From Micromonospora coxensis (GTDB lineage: Bacteria; Actinomycetota; Actinomycetes; Mycobacteriales; Micromonosporaceae): a stretch of DNA of 64,000 nucleotides. A program made the position numbers and the translations under genes. The stretch spans positions 6,200,001 through 6,264,000 of the forward strand of contig NZ_LT607753.1 in NCBI RefSeq assembly GCF_900090295.1. The letters run 5' to 3'. Below the pieces are notes generated by a model, which did no database searches, was not told where the DNA came from, and worked only from the letters and a program-made list of their open reading frames with translations. This document shows positions 1 to 7,960 of this stretch, one piece after another (position 1 is the first letter of the stretch; every line of letters begins with the position of its first letter).

Positions 1-1786
1 GGGAGACCGGGATGACGGTGTCGGTGGCTTCGTCGATGGCCGTGGCGAGGGTGGCGGATTGCAGGGAGGTGCCGCCGAGGTCGAAGAAGCTGTCGTGGAC
101 GCCGACCTGGTCGAGCCCGAGGACGCCGGCGAAGGTGTCGGTGAGGAGTCGTTCGGTGTCGGTGGTGGGTGCGGCGTAGTCGATGTCGAGGTCGGGACGC
201 TGGGTGGTGGGTTCGGGTAGCTGCCGGCGGTCGATCTTGCCGGTGTCGCCGGTGGGGAACCGGTCGAGCACCATGATCACGGCGGGGACCATGTAGGCGG
301 GGAGTTGTGCGGCGGCGTGTTCGCGGAGCGCGGCGACGGCGGGGTTGCGGCCGGTCACGTAGCCGACGAGTCGGGCGACGCCTTGGTCCTCGCGGCGGAC
401 GACGACGGCGGCGTCGACGTCGGGGTGTTGGGCGAGGACGGCTTCGATTTCGCCGAGTTCGATGCGGATGCCGTTGACTTTGACCTGGTGGTCCATGCGG
501 CCGAGGATTTCGAGGGCTCCGGCGGTGTTCCAGCGGCCGAGGTCGCCGGTGCGGTAGGCGGGGCCGGCGCCGTAGGGGTCGGTGACGAATCGTTCGGTGG
601 TGAGGTCGGGGCGGTGCAGGTAGCCGTCGGCGACGCCGAATCCGGTGATCAGGATTTCCCCGGGTGTCCCGGCGGGGACGAGGTTCAAATCGGCGTCCAC
701 GACGCGGATCTGCCGGTTGGGCATGGGCCAGCCGATCGGCACGTACGCGCCGTCCCAGCCGGCGGAGGTGTCGAACCAGGTGCACGCCACCGCCGCCTCC
801 GCCGGCCCGTACGCGTTGAGCAGGCGGGCGCCGGCGGCCGTCCAGCGGCGCGCCATCCGGGGCGGCACCGGCTCTCCGGCCAGGGTCAGGCAGGACATGC
901 TCGGGCAGTCGGCCGGGTCGACGGCGGCCAGGTTGGTCGGCGGGCAGAAGGCGTGGGTCACCTGCTCCTTGGCGATCAGGTCGGTGAGCCGCCGGCTGTC
1001 GAGCAACTCGTCCCGGGAGCAGACGACGACCCGCGCGCCGGAGGTGAGGGCGGTGTAGATCTCGCCCAGGGCCACGTCGAAGACGGGCGCGCAGCAGTGC
1101 AGCATGCGGCTGTCGGGGCCCACGGCGCACTCGTCGCTCATCCAGGCCAGGAAGTTGGTGAGCTGCTGGTGGGTCAGCACCACGCCCTTGGGGGTGCCGG
1201 TGGATCCGGAGGTGTAGATGACGAAGGCGGGGGCGGTGGCGGGCACGTCGGGTAGTTCGGCCGGCTCGGCGGCGTGGGTGTTGGTCCAGTCGTCGAGGGC
1301 GATGACGTGGACGCCGTCGGGTCGGGGGATGTGGGGTGCGGTGTGGCGGGTGGTGAGGACGATGCGGGCGCCGTGGTCTGCCAGGAGCATGTGCATGCGG
1401 GCGGTGGGCCAGGTGGTGTCCATGGGGGTGTAGGCGGCGCCGGCGCGTAGGACGGCGAGGGTGGCGATGAGGGTCCAGAGGCTGCGGTCCAGGGCCAGGG
1501 AGACGACGTCGCCGTCGTTGACGCCGTTGGCGCGCAGATGGGCGGCGAGGGCAGCGGAGCGGCGGTCGAGGTCGGCGTAGGTGAGCGTTTCGTCGCCGGC
1601 GATGCCGGCTATCGCGTCGGGGGTGTGGCGGGCCCAGCGCAGGACGAGGTCGTGGATCGGCTCGGTCGGGATCGGGCGTTGCGGTCCGCGTCCCCAGGCG
1701 AGCAGCCGCTCGCGTTCGGCGTCTCCCAGTGGCCCGGCGTCGACCGTGCCTGCCACGGCGTGCGCGGCATCGAACCCGACAGACAT
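1..1786 (-). CDS. NRPS, adenylation-PCP, 3' end outside window
   Basis: Nonribosomal peptide synthetase that should activate an amino or related carboxylic acid as its AMP ester and load it on its own carrier domain. The protein starts directly with an A domain: the TSGSTGTPKG core is near residue 185, NAYGPAEAA near 318, YRTGDLG near 415 and TGDTGKIDRR near 508. A PCP follows, with GGTSLQS Ser near residue 571, and the gene then leaves the window, so any C domain is unseen. The start is chosen because GGAGG (1794-1798) sits 7 nt upstream of ATG. It lies 100 bp downstream of a sister NRPS gene in the same direction with no promoter-like box between them, so they are probably co-transcribed. 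It is almost identical to that sister except in the pocket region (1126-818), so it probably takes a different substrate. Tentative pocket residues are D235, V236, G239, F278, T299, A301, A322, V330 and A331 (GrsA numbering, aligned by eye). Confidence 0.93.
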   Translation of the reverse strand, partial: MSVGFDAAHAVAGTVDAGPLGDAERERLLAWGRGPQRPIPTEPIHDLVLRWARHTPDAIAGIAGDETLTYADLDRRSAALAAHLRANGVNDGDVVSLALDRSLWTLIATLAVLRAGAAYTPMDTTWPTARMHMLLADHGARIVLTTRHTAPHIPRPDGVHVIALDDWTNTHAAEPAELPDVPATAPAFVIYTSGSTGTPKGVVLTHQQLTNFLAWMSDECAVGPDSRMLHCCAPVFDVALGEIYTALTSGARVVVCSRDELLDSRRLTDLIAKEQVTHAFCPPTNLAAVDPADCPSMSCLTLAGEPVPPRMARRWTAAGARLLNAYGPAEAAVACTWFDTSAGWDGAYVPIGWPMPNRQIRVVDADLNLVPAGTPGEILITGFGVADGYLHRPDLTTERFVTDPYGAGPAYRTGDLGRWNTAGALEILGRMDHQVKVNGIRIELGEIEAVLAQHPDVDAAVVVRREDQGVARLVGYVTGRNPAVAALREHAAAQLPAYMVPAVIMVLDRFPTGDTGKIDRRQLPEPTTQRPDLDIDYAAPTTDTERLLTDTFAGVLGLDQVGVHDSFFDLGGTSLQSATLATAIDEATDTVIPVS

Positions 1787-1800
1787 GGAGCCAACCTCCG
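429..1800. repeat. Left copy of NRPS tandem duplication
   Basis: This copy pairs with 3676-5038. The block 429-817 matches 3676-4064 base for base as far as I can read. The block 1126-1252 matches 4373-4499, and 1313-1800 matches 4551-5038 with one difference, changing His to Tyr near the N-terminus. Between them, 818-1125 has diverged strongly while keeping the same length, and a small indel region lies at 1253-1312. The duplicated block includes the ribosome-binding site and start codon. Confidence 0.92.
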
Positions 1801-1886
1801 ATCAGGACCGGCGCAGGGGTACGGCCGGGTCAGGAACCAGGAACTGCGGGACGCGCCCGGTGACGGCCGCGTCCGATGGGACGACC

Positions 1887-4800
1887 TCAGTGCGCAGCCG
1901 ACGCCGGGCCGGCTTCGAGGAAGCGCAGCATGTGACCGTTCAGCTCCTCGGCGAAGCGGTACGGCAGGTAGTCCGTACGGATGGTCACGCGTAGCAGGGC
2001 ATGGTCGGGCCGGGGCAGCACCTCGACCGTGAGACCGTTGGACACCTCCCGGGCGTACGGGTCGACGACCTCCTCGGCCCGGCAGCCGGGCAGCTCCAGC
2101 GGCAGCACGACGTTGTCCTGGAAGACGAACGTCGGGAGGCTGGCGACCACCTCGCCCGAGAGCCCGGCGGCGGGATCGTCGGCGGTCTCCGCGAAGGGGA
2201 CGTCCTGGGCCCGCATCAGGTCGCTGATCGTCTCGTGGACCCGCAGGACGAGCTTGTCGTCCTGCGCCCCGTCGAACCGCACCCGGACGCAGTTGAGGTT
2301 GAGCCGGGTGGTGAACGCGGAGTCGAGAACCCGGCTGCCCCGCTTCGCGACGACCATCAGCAGGCCGATGTCGTCCTGCCGGTGCACGGCGCGCAGCGCC
2401 GAGGCGAACGCGGCGACGAAGTAGCTGGAGCGGCTGAACCGCTGTTCCCGGGCCGCCCGGTCCCAGCGCTGCATCACCTCGGGGGCGACGGTGACGGTGT
2501 GGCCGGCCTTCGGCCCCCAGGCCAGCGCCTGCTCCAGGGACACCGTCGGATCACCCGTGCCCTGACGCGGCAGCCCACGCAACTGCTCGCGCCAGTACGC
2601 CCGCTGGGCCTCCAGGTCGGCCGCGTCGCGTAGCCGGGTGTACTCGTCGTAGGACTGGCGCAGGGTGGGCGCGGGCCGCTCCCACACCGGGGCCTGACTA
2701 GACCTCCGCGCCGCGTACGCGTGGCTGAGGTCGCGCACCAGCAGCGCGTACGCCCAGCCGTCGAAGGCGATGTGGTGGATGCCGATGCCGAGCAGGACGC
2801 GGTTGGTGGCGGGGTGTCGGACGAGTGCGGCACGCCAGTTGCGGCCCTGGGTGTAGTCCAGTGGCTGCTGCACGGCGGTCGCCAGCTGGTCCAGCGCCTC
2901 CTGCTCGGTGGCGGCGTCGGAGAGCAACTGCAACTGCGGCATCCCCGGGTTCGGCGGCACGAGCGCCACCGGCGGCTGCACCCGCCGGTAGCGGGCGTGC
3001 AACGCCTCGTGCCGGCGGTGCACGTCGCCCAACGCCGCCATCAGCGCGCGCAGGTCCAGCTCACCCTCGATCCACCAGGTGACCGGGACGACCACCTCCA
3101 ACGGCGACATCAGGCACTTCGCCACCTGTTGCGCGAGCGGCACCGGCCCGGAGCGCTGCCGGGTCGGCGCCGGCCCGGTGGGCGTACGCCGGGGCGCGCC
3201 GGCCAGCCACTGGGCCAGGGCGTGCGGGGTGGGGGTGCGGTGGATCTGGGAGACGGGAACGACCACGTCGGCGGCCTCGTCGATGGCCGTGGCGACGGCG
3301 GCGGATTGCAGGGAGGTGCCGCCGAGGTCGAAGAAGCTGTCGTGGACGCCGACCTGGTCGAGCCCGAGGACGCCGGCGAAGACACCGCTGACCAGCCGTT
3401 CCTCCTCGGTGCCGGGCGCGGCGTAGTCGACGTCGAGGTCGGGGCGTCGGGTGGCGGGTTCGGGTAGCTGCCGGCGGTCGATCTTGCCGGTGTCGCCGGT
3501 GGGGAACCGGTCGAGCACCATGATCACCGCCGGCACCATGTACGCGGGCAACTGCGCGGCGGCGTGCTCGCGGAGCGCGGCAACCCCCGGGCTGCGGCCG
3601 GTCACGTACCCCACCAGTCGCGCGACACCCCGGTCCTCGCGGCGGACCACCACCGCCCCGTCCACGTCGGGATGCTGGGCGAGGACGGCTTCGATTTCGC
3701 CGAGTTCGATGCGGATGCCGTTGACTTTGACCTGGTGGTCCATGCGGCCGAGGATTTCGAGGGCTCCGGCGGTGTTCCAGCGGCCGAGGTCGCCGGTGCG
3801 GTAGGCGGGGCCGGCGCCGTAGGGGTCGGTGACGAATCGTTCGGTGGTGAGGTCGGGGCGGTGCAGGTAGCCGTCGGCGACGCCGAATCCGGTGATCAGG
3901 ATTTCCCCGGGTGTCCCGGCGGGGACGAGGTTCAAATCGGCGTCCACGACGCGGATCTGCCGGTTGGGCATGGGCCAGCCGATCGGCACGTACGCGCCGT
4001 CCCAGCCGGCGGAGGTGTCGAACCAGGTGCACGCCACCGCCGCCTCCGCCGGCCCGTACGCGTTCAACACCCGGGCGCCCGCCGTCGACCACCGCCGGGC
4101 CAACTGCGGCGGCAGCGCCTCCCCACCGAAGATGATGCAGCGCAGACCGGGACAGGCCGCCGGGTCGAGCGGGGCGATGTTGGTGGCCGGCCCGAACGTG
4201 TGCGTCACCTCGTGCCGGTTGACGAGGTCGGTGAGCCGACGCGCGTCGAGCAGGTCGTCGCGGGAGCAGACCACCACGCACCCGCCGGCGGTGAGCGTGG
4301 CGAAGACCTCCCCGAACGCGGCGTCGAAGACCGGCGCCGCCGAATGCAGCATCCGGCTGCCGGGACCGATGCCGCACTCGTCGCTCATCCAGGCCAGGAA
4401 GTTGGTGAGCTGCTGGTGGGTCAGCACCACGCCCTTGGGGGTGCCGGTGGATCCGGAGGTGTAGATGACGAAGGCGGGGGCGGTGGCGGGCACGTCGGGC
4501 AGTTCGGCCGGCTCGGTGGTCCAGTGGTCGTCGAGGGCGATGACCGTCAGGCCGTCGGGTCGGGGGATGTGGGGTGCGGTGTGGCGGGTGGTGAGGACGA
4601 TGCGGGCGCCGTGGTCTGCCAGGAGCATGTGCATGCGGGCGGTGGGCCAGGTGGTGTCCATGGGGGTGTAGGCGGCGCCGGCGCGTAGGACGGCGAGGGT
4701 GGCGATGAGGGTCCAGAGGCTGCGGTCCAGGGCCAGGGAGACGACGTCGCCGTCGTTGACGCCGTTGGCGCGCAGATGGGCGGCGAGGGCAGCGGAGCGG

Positions 4801-5024
4801 CGGTCGAGGTCGGCGTAGGTGAGCGTTTCGTCGCCGGCGATGCCGGCTATCGCGTCGGGGGTGTGGCGGGCCCAGCGCAGGACGAGGTCGTGGATCGGCT
4901 CGGTCGGGATCGGGCGTTGCGGTCCGCGTCCCCAGGCGAGCAGCCGCTCGCGTTCGGCGTCTCCCAGTGGCCCGGCGTCGACCGTGCCTGCCACGGCGTA
5001 CGCGGCATCGAACCCGACAGACAT
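1887..5024 (-). CDS. NRPS, adenylation-PCP-condensation
   Basis: Protein of 1045 residues with the order A-PCP-C. The A domain spans about residues 30-520, with the ATP loop TSGSTGTPKG near 187, NAYGPAEAAVAC near 318 and catalytic Lys in GDTGKIDRR near 510. The PCP has GGTSLQS Ser near 570. The condensation domain spans about 628-1040 and has an intact HHIAFDG motif near 748. It has no upstream C domain and no TE, so it looks like an initiating unit that passes its amino acid onward through its own C-terminal C domain. Tentative pocket residues D235, A236, G239, F278, I299, G301, A322, V330, A331 match no code I can name. ATG 5024 is chosen over an in-frame upstream start because GGAGG lies 7 nt before it. 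It is the first gene of the leftward NRPS operon, with a boxed promoter at 5183-5233. Confidence 0.95.
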   Translation of the reverse strand: MSVGFDAAYAVAGTVDAGPLGDAERERLLAWGRGPQRPIPTEPIHDLVLRWARHTPDAIAGIAGDETLTYADLDRRSAALAAHLRANGVNDGDVVSLALDRSLWTLIATLAVLRAGAAYTPMDTTWPTARMHMLLADHGARIVLTTRHTAPHIPRPDGLTVIALDDHWTTEPAELPDVPATAPAFVIYTSGSTGTPKGVVLTHQQLTNFLAWMSDECGIGPGSRMLHSAAPVFDAAFGEVFATLTAGGCVVVCSRDDLLDARRLTDLVNRHEVTHTFGPATNIAPLDPAACPGLRCIIFGGEALPPQLARRWSTAGARVLNAYGPAEAAVACTWFDTSAGWDGAYVPIGWPMPNRQIRVVDADLNLVPAGTPGEILITGFGVADGYLHRPDLTTERFVTDPYGAGPAYRTGDLGRWNTAGALEILGRMDHQVKVNGIRIELGEIEAVLAQHPDVDGAVVVRREDRGVARLVGYVTGRSPGVAALREHAAAQLPAYMVPAVIMVLDRFPTGDTGKIDRRQLPEPATRRPDLDVDYAAPGTEEERLVSGVFAGVLGLDQVGVHDSFFDLGGTSLQSAAVATAIDEAADVVVPVSQIHRTPTPHALAQWLAGAPRRTPTGPAPTRQRSGPVPLAQQVAKCLMSPLEVVVPVTWWIEGELDLRALMAALGDVHRRHEALHARYRRVQPPVALVPPNPGMPQLQLLSDAATEQEALDQLATAVQQPLDYTQGRNWRAALVRHPATNRVLLGIGIHHIAFDGWAYALLVRDLSHAYAARRSSQAPVWERPAPTLRQSYDEYTRLRDAADLEAQRAYWREQLRGLPRQGTGDPTVSLEQALAWGPKAGHTVTVAPEVMQRWDRAAREQRFSRSSYFVAAFASALRAVHRQDDIGLLMVVAKRGSRVLDSAFTTRLNLNCVRVRFDGAQDDKLVLRVHETISDLMRAQDVPFAETADDPAAGLSGEVVASLPTFVFQDNVVLPLELPGCRAEEVVDPYAREVSNGLTVEVLPRPDHALLRVTIRTDYLPYRFAEELNGHMLRFLEAGPASAAH

Positions 5025-5038
5025 GGAGCCAACCTCCG
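3676..5038. repeat. Right copy of NRPS tandem duplication
   Basis: Partner of 429-1800. It holds the N-terminal part of the second NRPS gene including its start codon and GGAGG ribosome-binding site. The diverged pocket segment is 4065-4372. Flanks on both sides are near-identical, which points to a recent duplication or ongoing gene conversion. Confidence 0.92.
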
Positions 5039-5182
5039 AGGCGAGATGGGGTGACCGGGAGACGCGTGGCCGCGGCGGCCGGTCGGCCCCTGTGCCGTAC
5101 GGCGCACGACACCCGGGCACCCACCCACATCCGCCCCCGACCCGTTGCGGTGGATGGGGGAGCGACGACCTGGCGGCTGCCG

Positions 5183-5233
5183 ACGCTACGGATCCCGACG
5201 CGGTGGCGTACACCCCTAGCCGCCACCCCTAGC
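5183..5233 (-). promoter_or_regulatory. NRPS promoter with two TAGGGGT boxes
   Basis: Read on the minus strand, GCTAGGGGTG occurs twice (5233-5224 and 5220-5211), the two copies 13 nt apart. The proximal T (5218) lies exactly 30 nt upstream of TAGCGT (5188-5183), a plausible -10 hexamer. A start near 5175 would leave a leader of about 150 nt before the NRPS ATG at 5024. The same box-to-hexamer spacing recurs at five other promoters in the window, which is the main support. Confidence 0.7.
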
Positions 5234-5582
5234 CGACCGGTGGCGGAACGGGCTGCGGGCACTCGGCTGTCCGGCCCATCCCGCGCCCGGATCGCCGCTG
5301 ACTATGCTTCGTCGATCATGAGCCAGGCGGTGGCCCGCAACCACCACCGCCTGCTGGTGCGCACCTCGCCGGAGCAGTGCTGACCACAAGCCAGCCGCTG
5401 CCTGGGCCGGTCCGACCCGGGACCGTCCGGCGGTGCGCACGGCACGCCCGACTGTCACGGCCGAGCGGCCTCACCACACCGGGACGCCACGCATCACGTT
5501 CTCCGCTGTTCGTGGACGTCGTGCACCCGGAATTCGTGCCATCCCCGAGGCCCCCTGCGGGCCGGCATGTCAGGAGATCCCC
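5234..5582. other. Intergenic stretch before ATP-grasp gene
   Basis: No convincing gene here. It should hold the rightward promoter for the ATP-grasp gene, but no TAGGGGT box occurs in that direction. TATGCT at 5303-5308 is a weak -10 candidate without a clear -35. AGGAG at 5572-5576 is the ribosome-binding site for ATG 5583. Confidence 0.5.
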
Positions 5583-6773
5583 ATGGACGGGCCGATCCAG
5601 GTACAGATTTTCTCCCCCGAGGGCGTGCTCCTCGCCCGGCCACCCAGCCCGGTGGCGACCGCCGGCAGCCGCTACCTGACCGCCGCCGGAGTGGGCCTGA
5701 ACAACGGGCTGGACATGGTCACCGGGCTGCACCTGACCCTGCCGCACCAGGCGGCGACCATCTGCAGCACCGGAGCCACCGCGGACAAGTCGCTGCGCCT
5801 GATCAGCCGCTGTGGCCTCAAGGTCCCCAGTGACCTGCGCGAGTTCCGGTCCGGTACGCAGGCGGTCCAGCTCGCCCGGGAGGCCGCCGACCGGGGCGAG
5901 CTGTTGGAACTCCAGTTCCCCCCACAGGACCCGCAGCTGCGCGCGGCGCCGGCCCGCAACTCGCCGGAGCTGCTGACCCGGCTCAACAACAAGACCGTCC
6001 TGGAGACCCTGATCGCACCGGAGTACCTGCCCCGGCGTCAGGTCGCCACCCCCGCCGAGGTGCGCCGGATCGTGCAGGAGGACCGCCGCCCGGCGGTCGT
6101 CAAGCCGGCCGGCACCGAGGTGTACAGCGGGATCGCGATCTTCACCAGACGGTTGCAGGATCGGCTGAACCGGTCGATGTTCCAGCAGATGGAACAGGTC
6201 AGTGATCGGTGGATCGTCGAGGAGGAGGTTCCCTTCAGGACGGTCTGGGGAATCCAGTTCGCCGTCACGGTGAGCGGTTCGGTGGAGTACCTCGGGTCGT
6301 CCGTCCATCTACCTCAGCCCACCTCGACGTGGACCGGTTGTGTGCTGGACGATGACCAACCGCCGGCGGAACTGGTCGAAGCGCTGACCGTAGGGGTGCG
6401 AAAGGCCAGCGCCCTCGGGTACCGGGGGTACTGCTCGTTCGACGCGGGGATCAGCCGCACCGGTGAGCTGCGGGTGATCGACCCGAACTTCCGGGTCAGC
6501 GGCGCCACCACCTCGGTGCTGCACCGCAGCTCGCTGCTGGGTCAGCACCCGTGCGCCATGACCACGTTCTTCACCCTCGCGCCCGGGGTCGACGCCGAAC
6601 CGGTCCTCGCCCCCTTCATCGACCGTGGACAGCTCGTCGTGTTCATGCACTACGACCCCGCGATGACGGACAACGGCCTGTTCCCGGCGACCATCCTCGG
6701 CATGGTCGGCGCCTCGGGACGGGACAGTTGCGGCGTGCTGATCGCGCAGATCCAGCGGGCGCTGAGCAGCTGA
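5583..6773 (+). CDS. ATP-grasp carboxylate-amine ligase-like protein
   Basis: Protein of 396 residues with an ATP-grasp fold in its C-terminal two thirds. Visible elements are the lysine strand AVVKPAG (Lys174), the acidic strand WIVEEEV (Glu213-215) that would bracket the adenine, and the metal-binding IDPNFR (Asp300, Asn302, Arg304). Enzymes of this family activate a carboxylate as acyl phosphate and join it to an amine or thiol. The substrate cannot be read from sequence. The N-terminal 130 residues resemble no family I can name. ATG 5583 is preferred over an upstream in-frame start at 5433 because AGGAG lies 6 nt before it. It stands alone, divergent from the NRPS genes and convergent with the cyclase gene, and may form an amide on a precursor made by those neighbours. 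It lacks the TAGGGGT box. Confidence 0.8.
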   Translation: MDGPIQVQIFSPEGVLLARPPSPVATAGSRYLTAAGVGLNNGLDMVTGLHLTLPHQAATICSTGATADKSLRLISRCGLKVPSDLREFRSGTQAVQLAREAADRGELLELQFPPQDPQLRAAPARNSPELLTRLNNKTVLETLIAPEYLPRRQVATPAEVRRIVQEDRRPAVVKPAGTEVYSGIAIFTRRLQDRLNRSMFQQMEQVSDRWIVEEEVPFRTVWGIQFAVTVSGSVEYLGSSVHLPQPTSTWTGCVLDDDQPPAELVEALTVGVRKASALGYRGYCSFDAGISRTGELRVIDPNFRVSGATTSVLHRSSLLGQHPCAMTTFFTLAPGVDAEPVLAPFIDRGQLVVFMHYDPAMTDNGLFPATILGMVGASGRDSCGVLIAQIQRALSS

Positions 6774-6778
6774 CGGAC

Positions 6779-6808
6779 CACCCCGGGCCGCGCCGGCGGC
6801 CCGGGGTG
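6779..6808. terminator. Bidirectional hairpin between convergent genes
   Basis: Perfect 11 bp inverted repeat (CACCCCGGGCC at 6779-6789, GGCCCGGGGTG at 6798-6808) with an 8 nt loop. It fills the 38 bp gap between the stop of the ATP-grasp gene and the stop of the convergent cyclase gene. There is no T-run, as is usual in high-GC actinobacteria. Confidence 0.85.
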
Positions 6809-6811
6809 CGG

Positions 6812-7960
6812 TCACATCCCCGCGAGAGCGGCGCGGACGGCGGCCTCGGGAACCTCGGCGACCAGTTCCGGACCGGTCGGGCCGTCGAGGACGAAGGAGA
6901 GCCCGGCCACCGCCTTCTTGTCCCGGCGCATCAACGCGACCAGGTCGTCGTGGTCGACGTCGGCGGGCAGCGCGGTGTCCAGGCCGTAGTCGGCCACCAC
7001 GTCGACATGCTCGGCCACCCGCCCGGCCGGGATCCGGCCGAGGACGCCCGCCAGCCGGCCCGCGAACACCGTCCCGACGCCGACCGCCTCGCCGTGGCGC
7101 AGCCGGAAGTCGGTGGCCCGCTCCAACGCGTGGCCGAGGGTGTGGCCGTAGTTGAGGATGTGCCGCAACCCGGCGTCGCGCTCGTCCGCGGCCACCACCC
7201 GCGCCTTGAGCGCCACGCACGCGGCGATCTGCTCGGCCACCGGCCGCCCGCGCAGCTCGCCCGCACCGATGAAGTGCGCCCGGGCGATCTCCCCGTACCC
7301 GTTGCGCCACTCCCGGCGCGGCAGCGTGTCCAGGTGCTCGGTGTCGCAGAGCACCGCCCGGGGCTGCCAGTACGTCCCCACCAGGTTCTTGCCCTCCGGC
7401 AGGTTCACCGCCGTCTTGCCGCCGACGCTGGCGTCCACCTGGGCCAGCAGCGAGGTCGGCAGGTGGATCACCGCGATGCCCCGGTGGTAGAGGCCCGCCG
7501 CCAGGCCGACCACGTCGGTGGTGGTGCCGCCGCCGCAGGAGACCACCGCGTCGGAGCGGGTCAGACCGAACTCGGCGAACACCCGGCAGAGCTGCTCCAC
7601 CGTGGACAGGTTCTTGTCGTGCTCGCCGTCGCGCGCCGGCACCACCCGGTGCGGCACCCCCGGGTCCGGCGTCCACTGCGCCGGCCGGGCCGACACCACC
7701 ACGACCCGCCGCGCCCCGACCCGGGCCACCTCCGCCGGCAGCCGGTGGCGCACGCCGGGGCCGATCAGCACCGGGTACGCGCGCTCGCCGAGCGCCACGT
7801 CGATCCGGACCGGCCCACCGCCCCCGACGGCGGCGGCCGGCACGGTCGACTCCGGTCCCGCCCCCACGGCGGCGACCCGGGCGGTCCGCGCCGGCACGTC
7901 CACGGGGGTCGCCGGTCGGGTCGGGTCGCTGACGGGACGTTCAGGCGCGGACGGATGCAT
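6812..7960 (-). CDS. 3-dehydroquinate synthase-family sugar phosphate cyclase
   Basis: Protein of 382 residues. Residues 50-382 match the DHQS family, with NAD-binding GGGTTTD (143-149), LLAQVDASVGGKTAVN (171-186) and PEGKNLVG (188-195). It keeps the metal and phosphate residues in LNYGHTLGH (269-277) and RHGEAV (288-293) and a terminal RRDKK (345-349). The AQVDASVGGKT and EGKNLVG wording fits DHQS or aminoDHQS better than the valiolone-type cyclases. At the conserved AEVxK position it reads GEIAR (223-227), an Arg where primary DHQS usually has Lys. The N-terminal 50 residues are low-complexity. AGGAGG (7972-7977) precedes ATG 7960. It overlaps the upstream gene by 20 nt, so translation is probably coupled. 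Inferred role: a cyclic C7 precursor for the PKS starter or the ATP-grasp/NRPS branch. A second copy of the housekeeping shikimate enzyme is the alternative. Confidence 0.88.
   Translation of the reverse strand: MHPSAPERPVSDPTRPATPVDVPARTARVAAVGAGPESTVPAAAVGGGGPVRIDVALGERAYPVLIGPGVRHRLPAEVARVGARRVVVVSARPAQWTPDPGVPHRVVPARDGEHDKNLSTVEQLCRVFAEFGLTRSDAVVSCGGGTTTDVVGLAAGLYHRGIAVIHLPTSLLAQVDASVGGKTAVNLPEGKNLVGTYWQPRAVLCDTEHLDTLPRREWRNGYGEIARAHFIGAGELRGRPVAEQIAACVALKARVVAADERDAGLRHILNYGHTLGHALERATDFRLRHGEAVGVGTVFAGRLAGVLGRIPAGRVAEHVDVVADYGLDTALPADVDHDDLVALMRRDKKAVAGLSFVLDGPTGPELVAEVPEAAVRAALAGM

Noticed and set aside
1..1786. Left NRPS gene as a pseudogene copy
   Set aside because: The frame is open throughout, all A-domain motifs and the PCP Ser are intact, and the pocket is different rather than decayed.
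1787..1886. CAGGGGT at 1814 in the gap between the two NRPS genes as a promoter box
   Set aside because: It points away from the downstream NRPS gene and has no hexamer at the right distance. The 100 bp gap looks like an ordinary operon spacer.
573..6397. TAGGGGT matches inside the NRPS genes (573, 3820) and the ATP-grasp gene (6391)
   Set aside because: No TANNNT lies 29-30 nt downstream, and they sit within conserved coding sequence. Kept as background controls for the promoter motif.
6812..7960. Mycosporine-type cluster (cyclase, ATP-grasp, NRPS, methyltransferase)
   Set aside because: The gene types overlap, but the cyclase motifs follow DHQS rather than the gadusol type, and the methyltransferase is EryG-like in the PKS1 operon.
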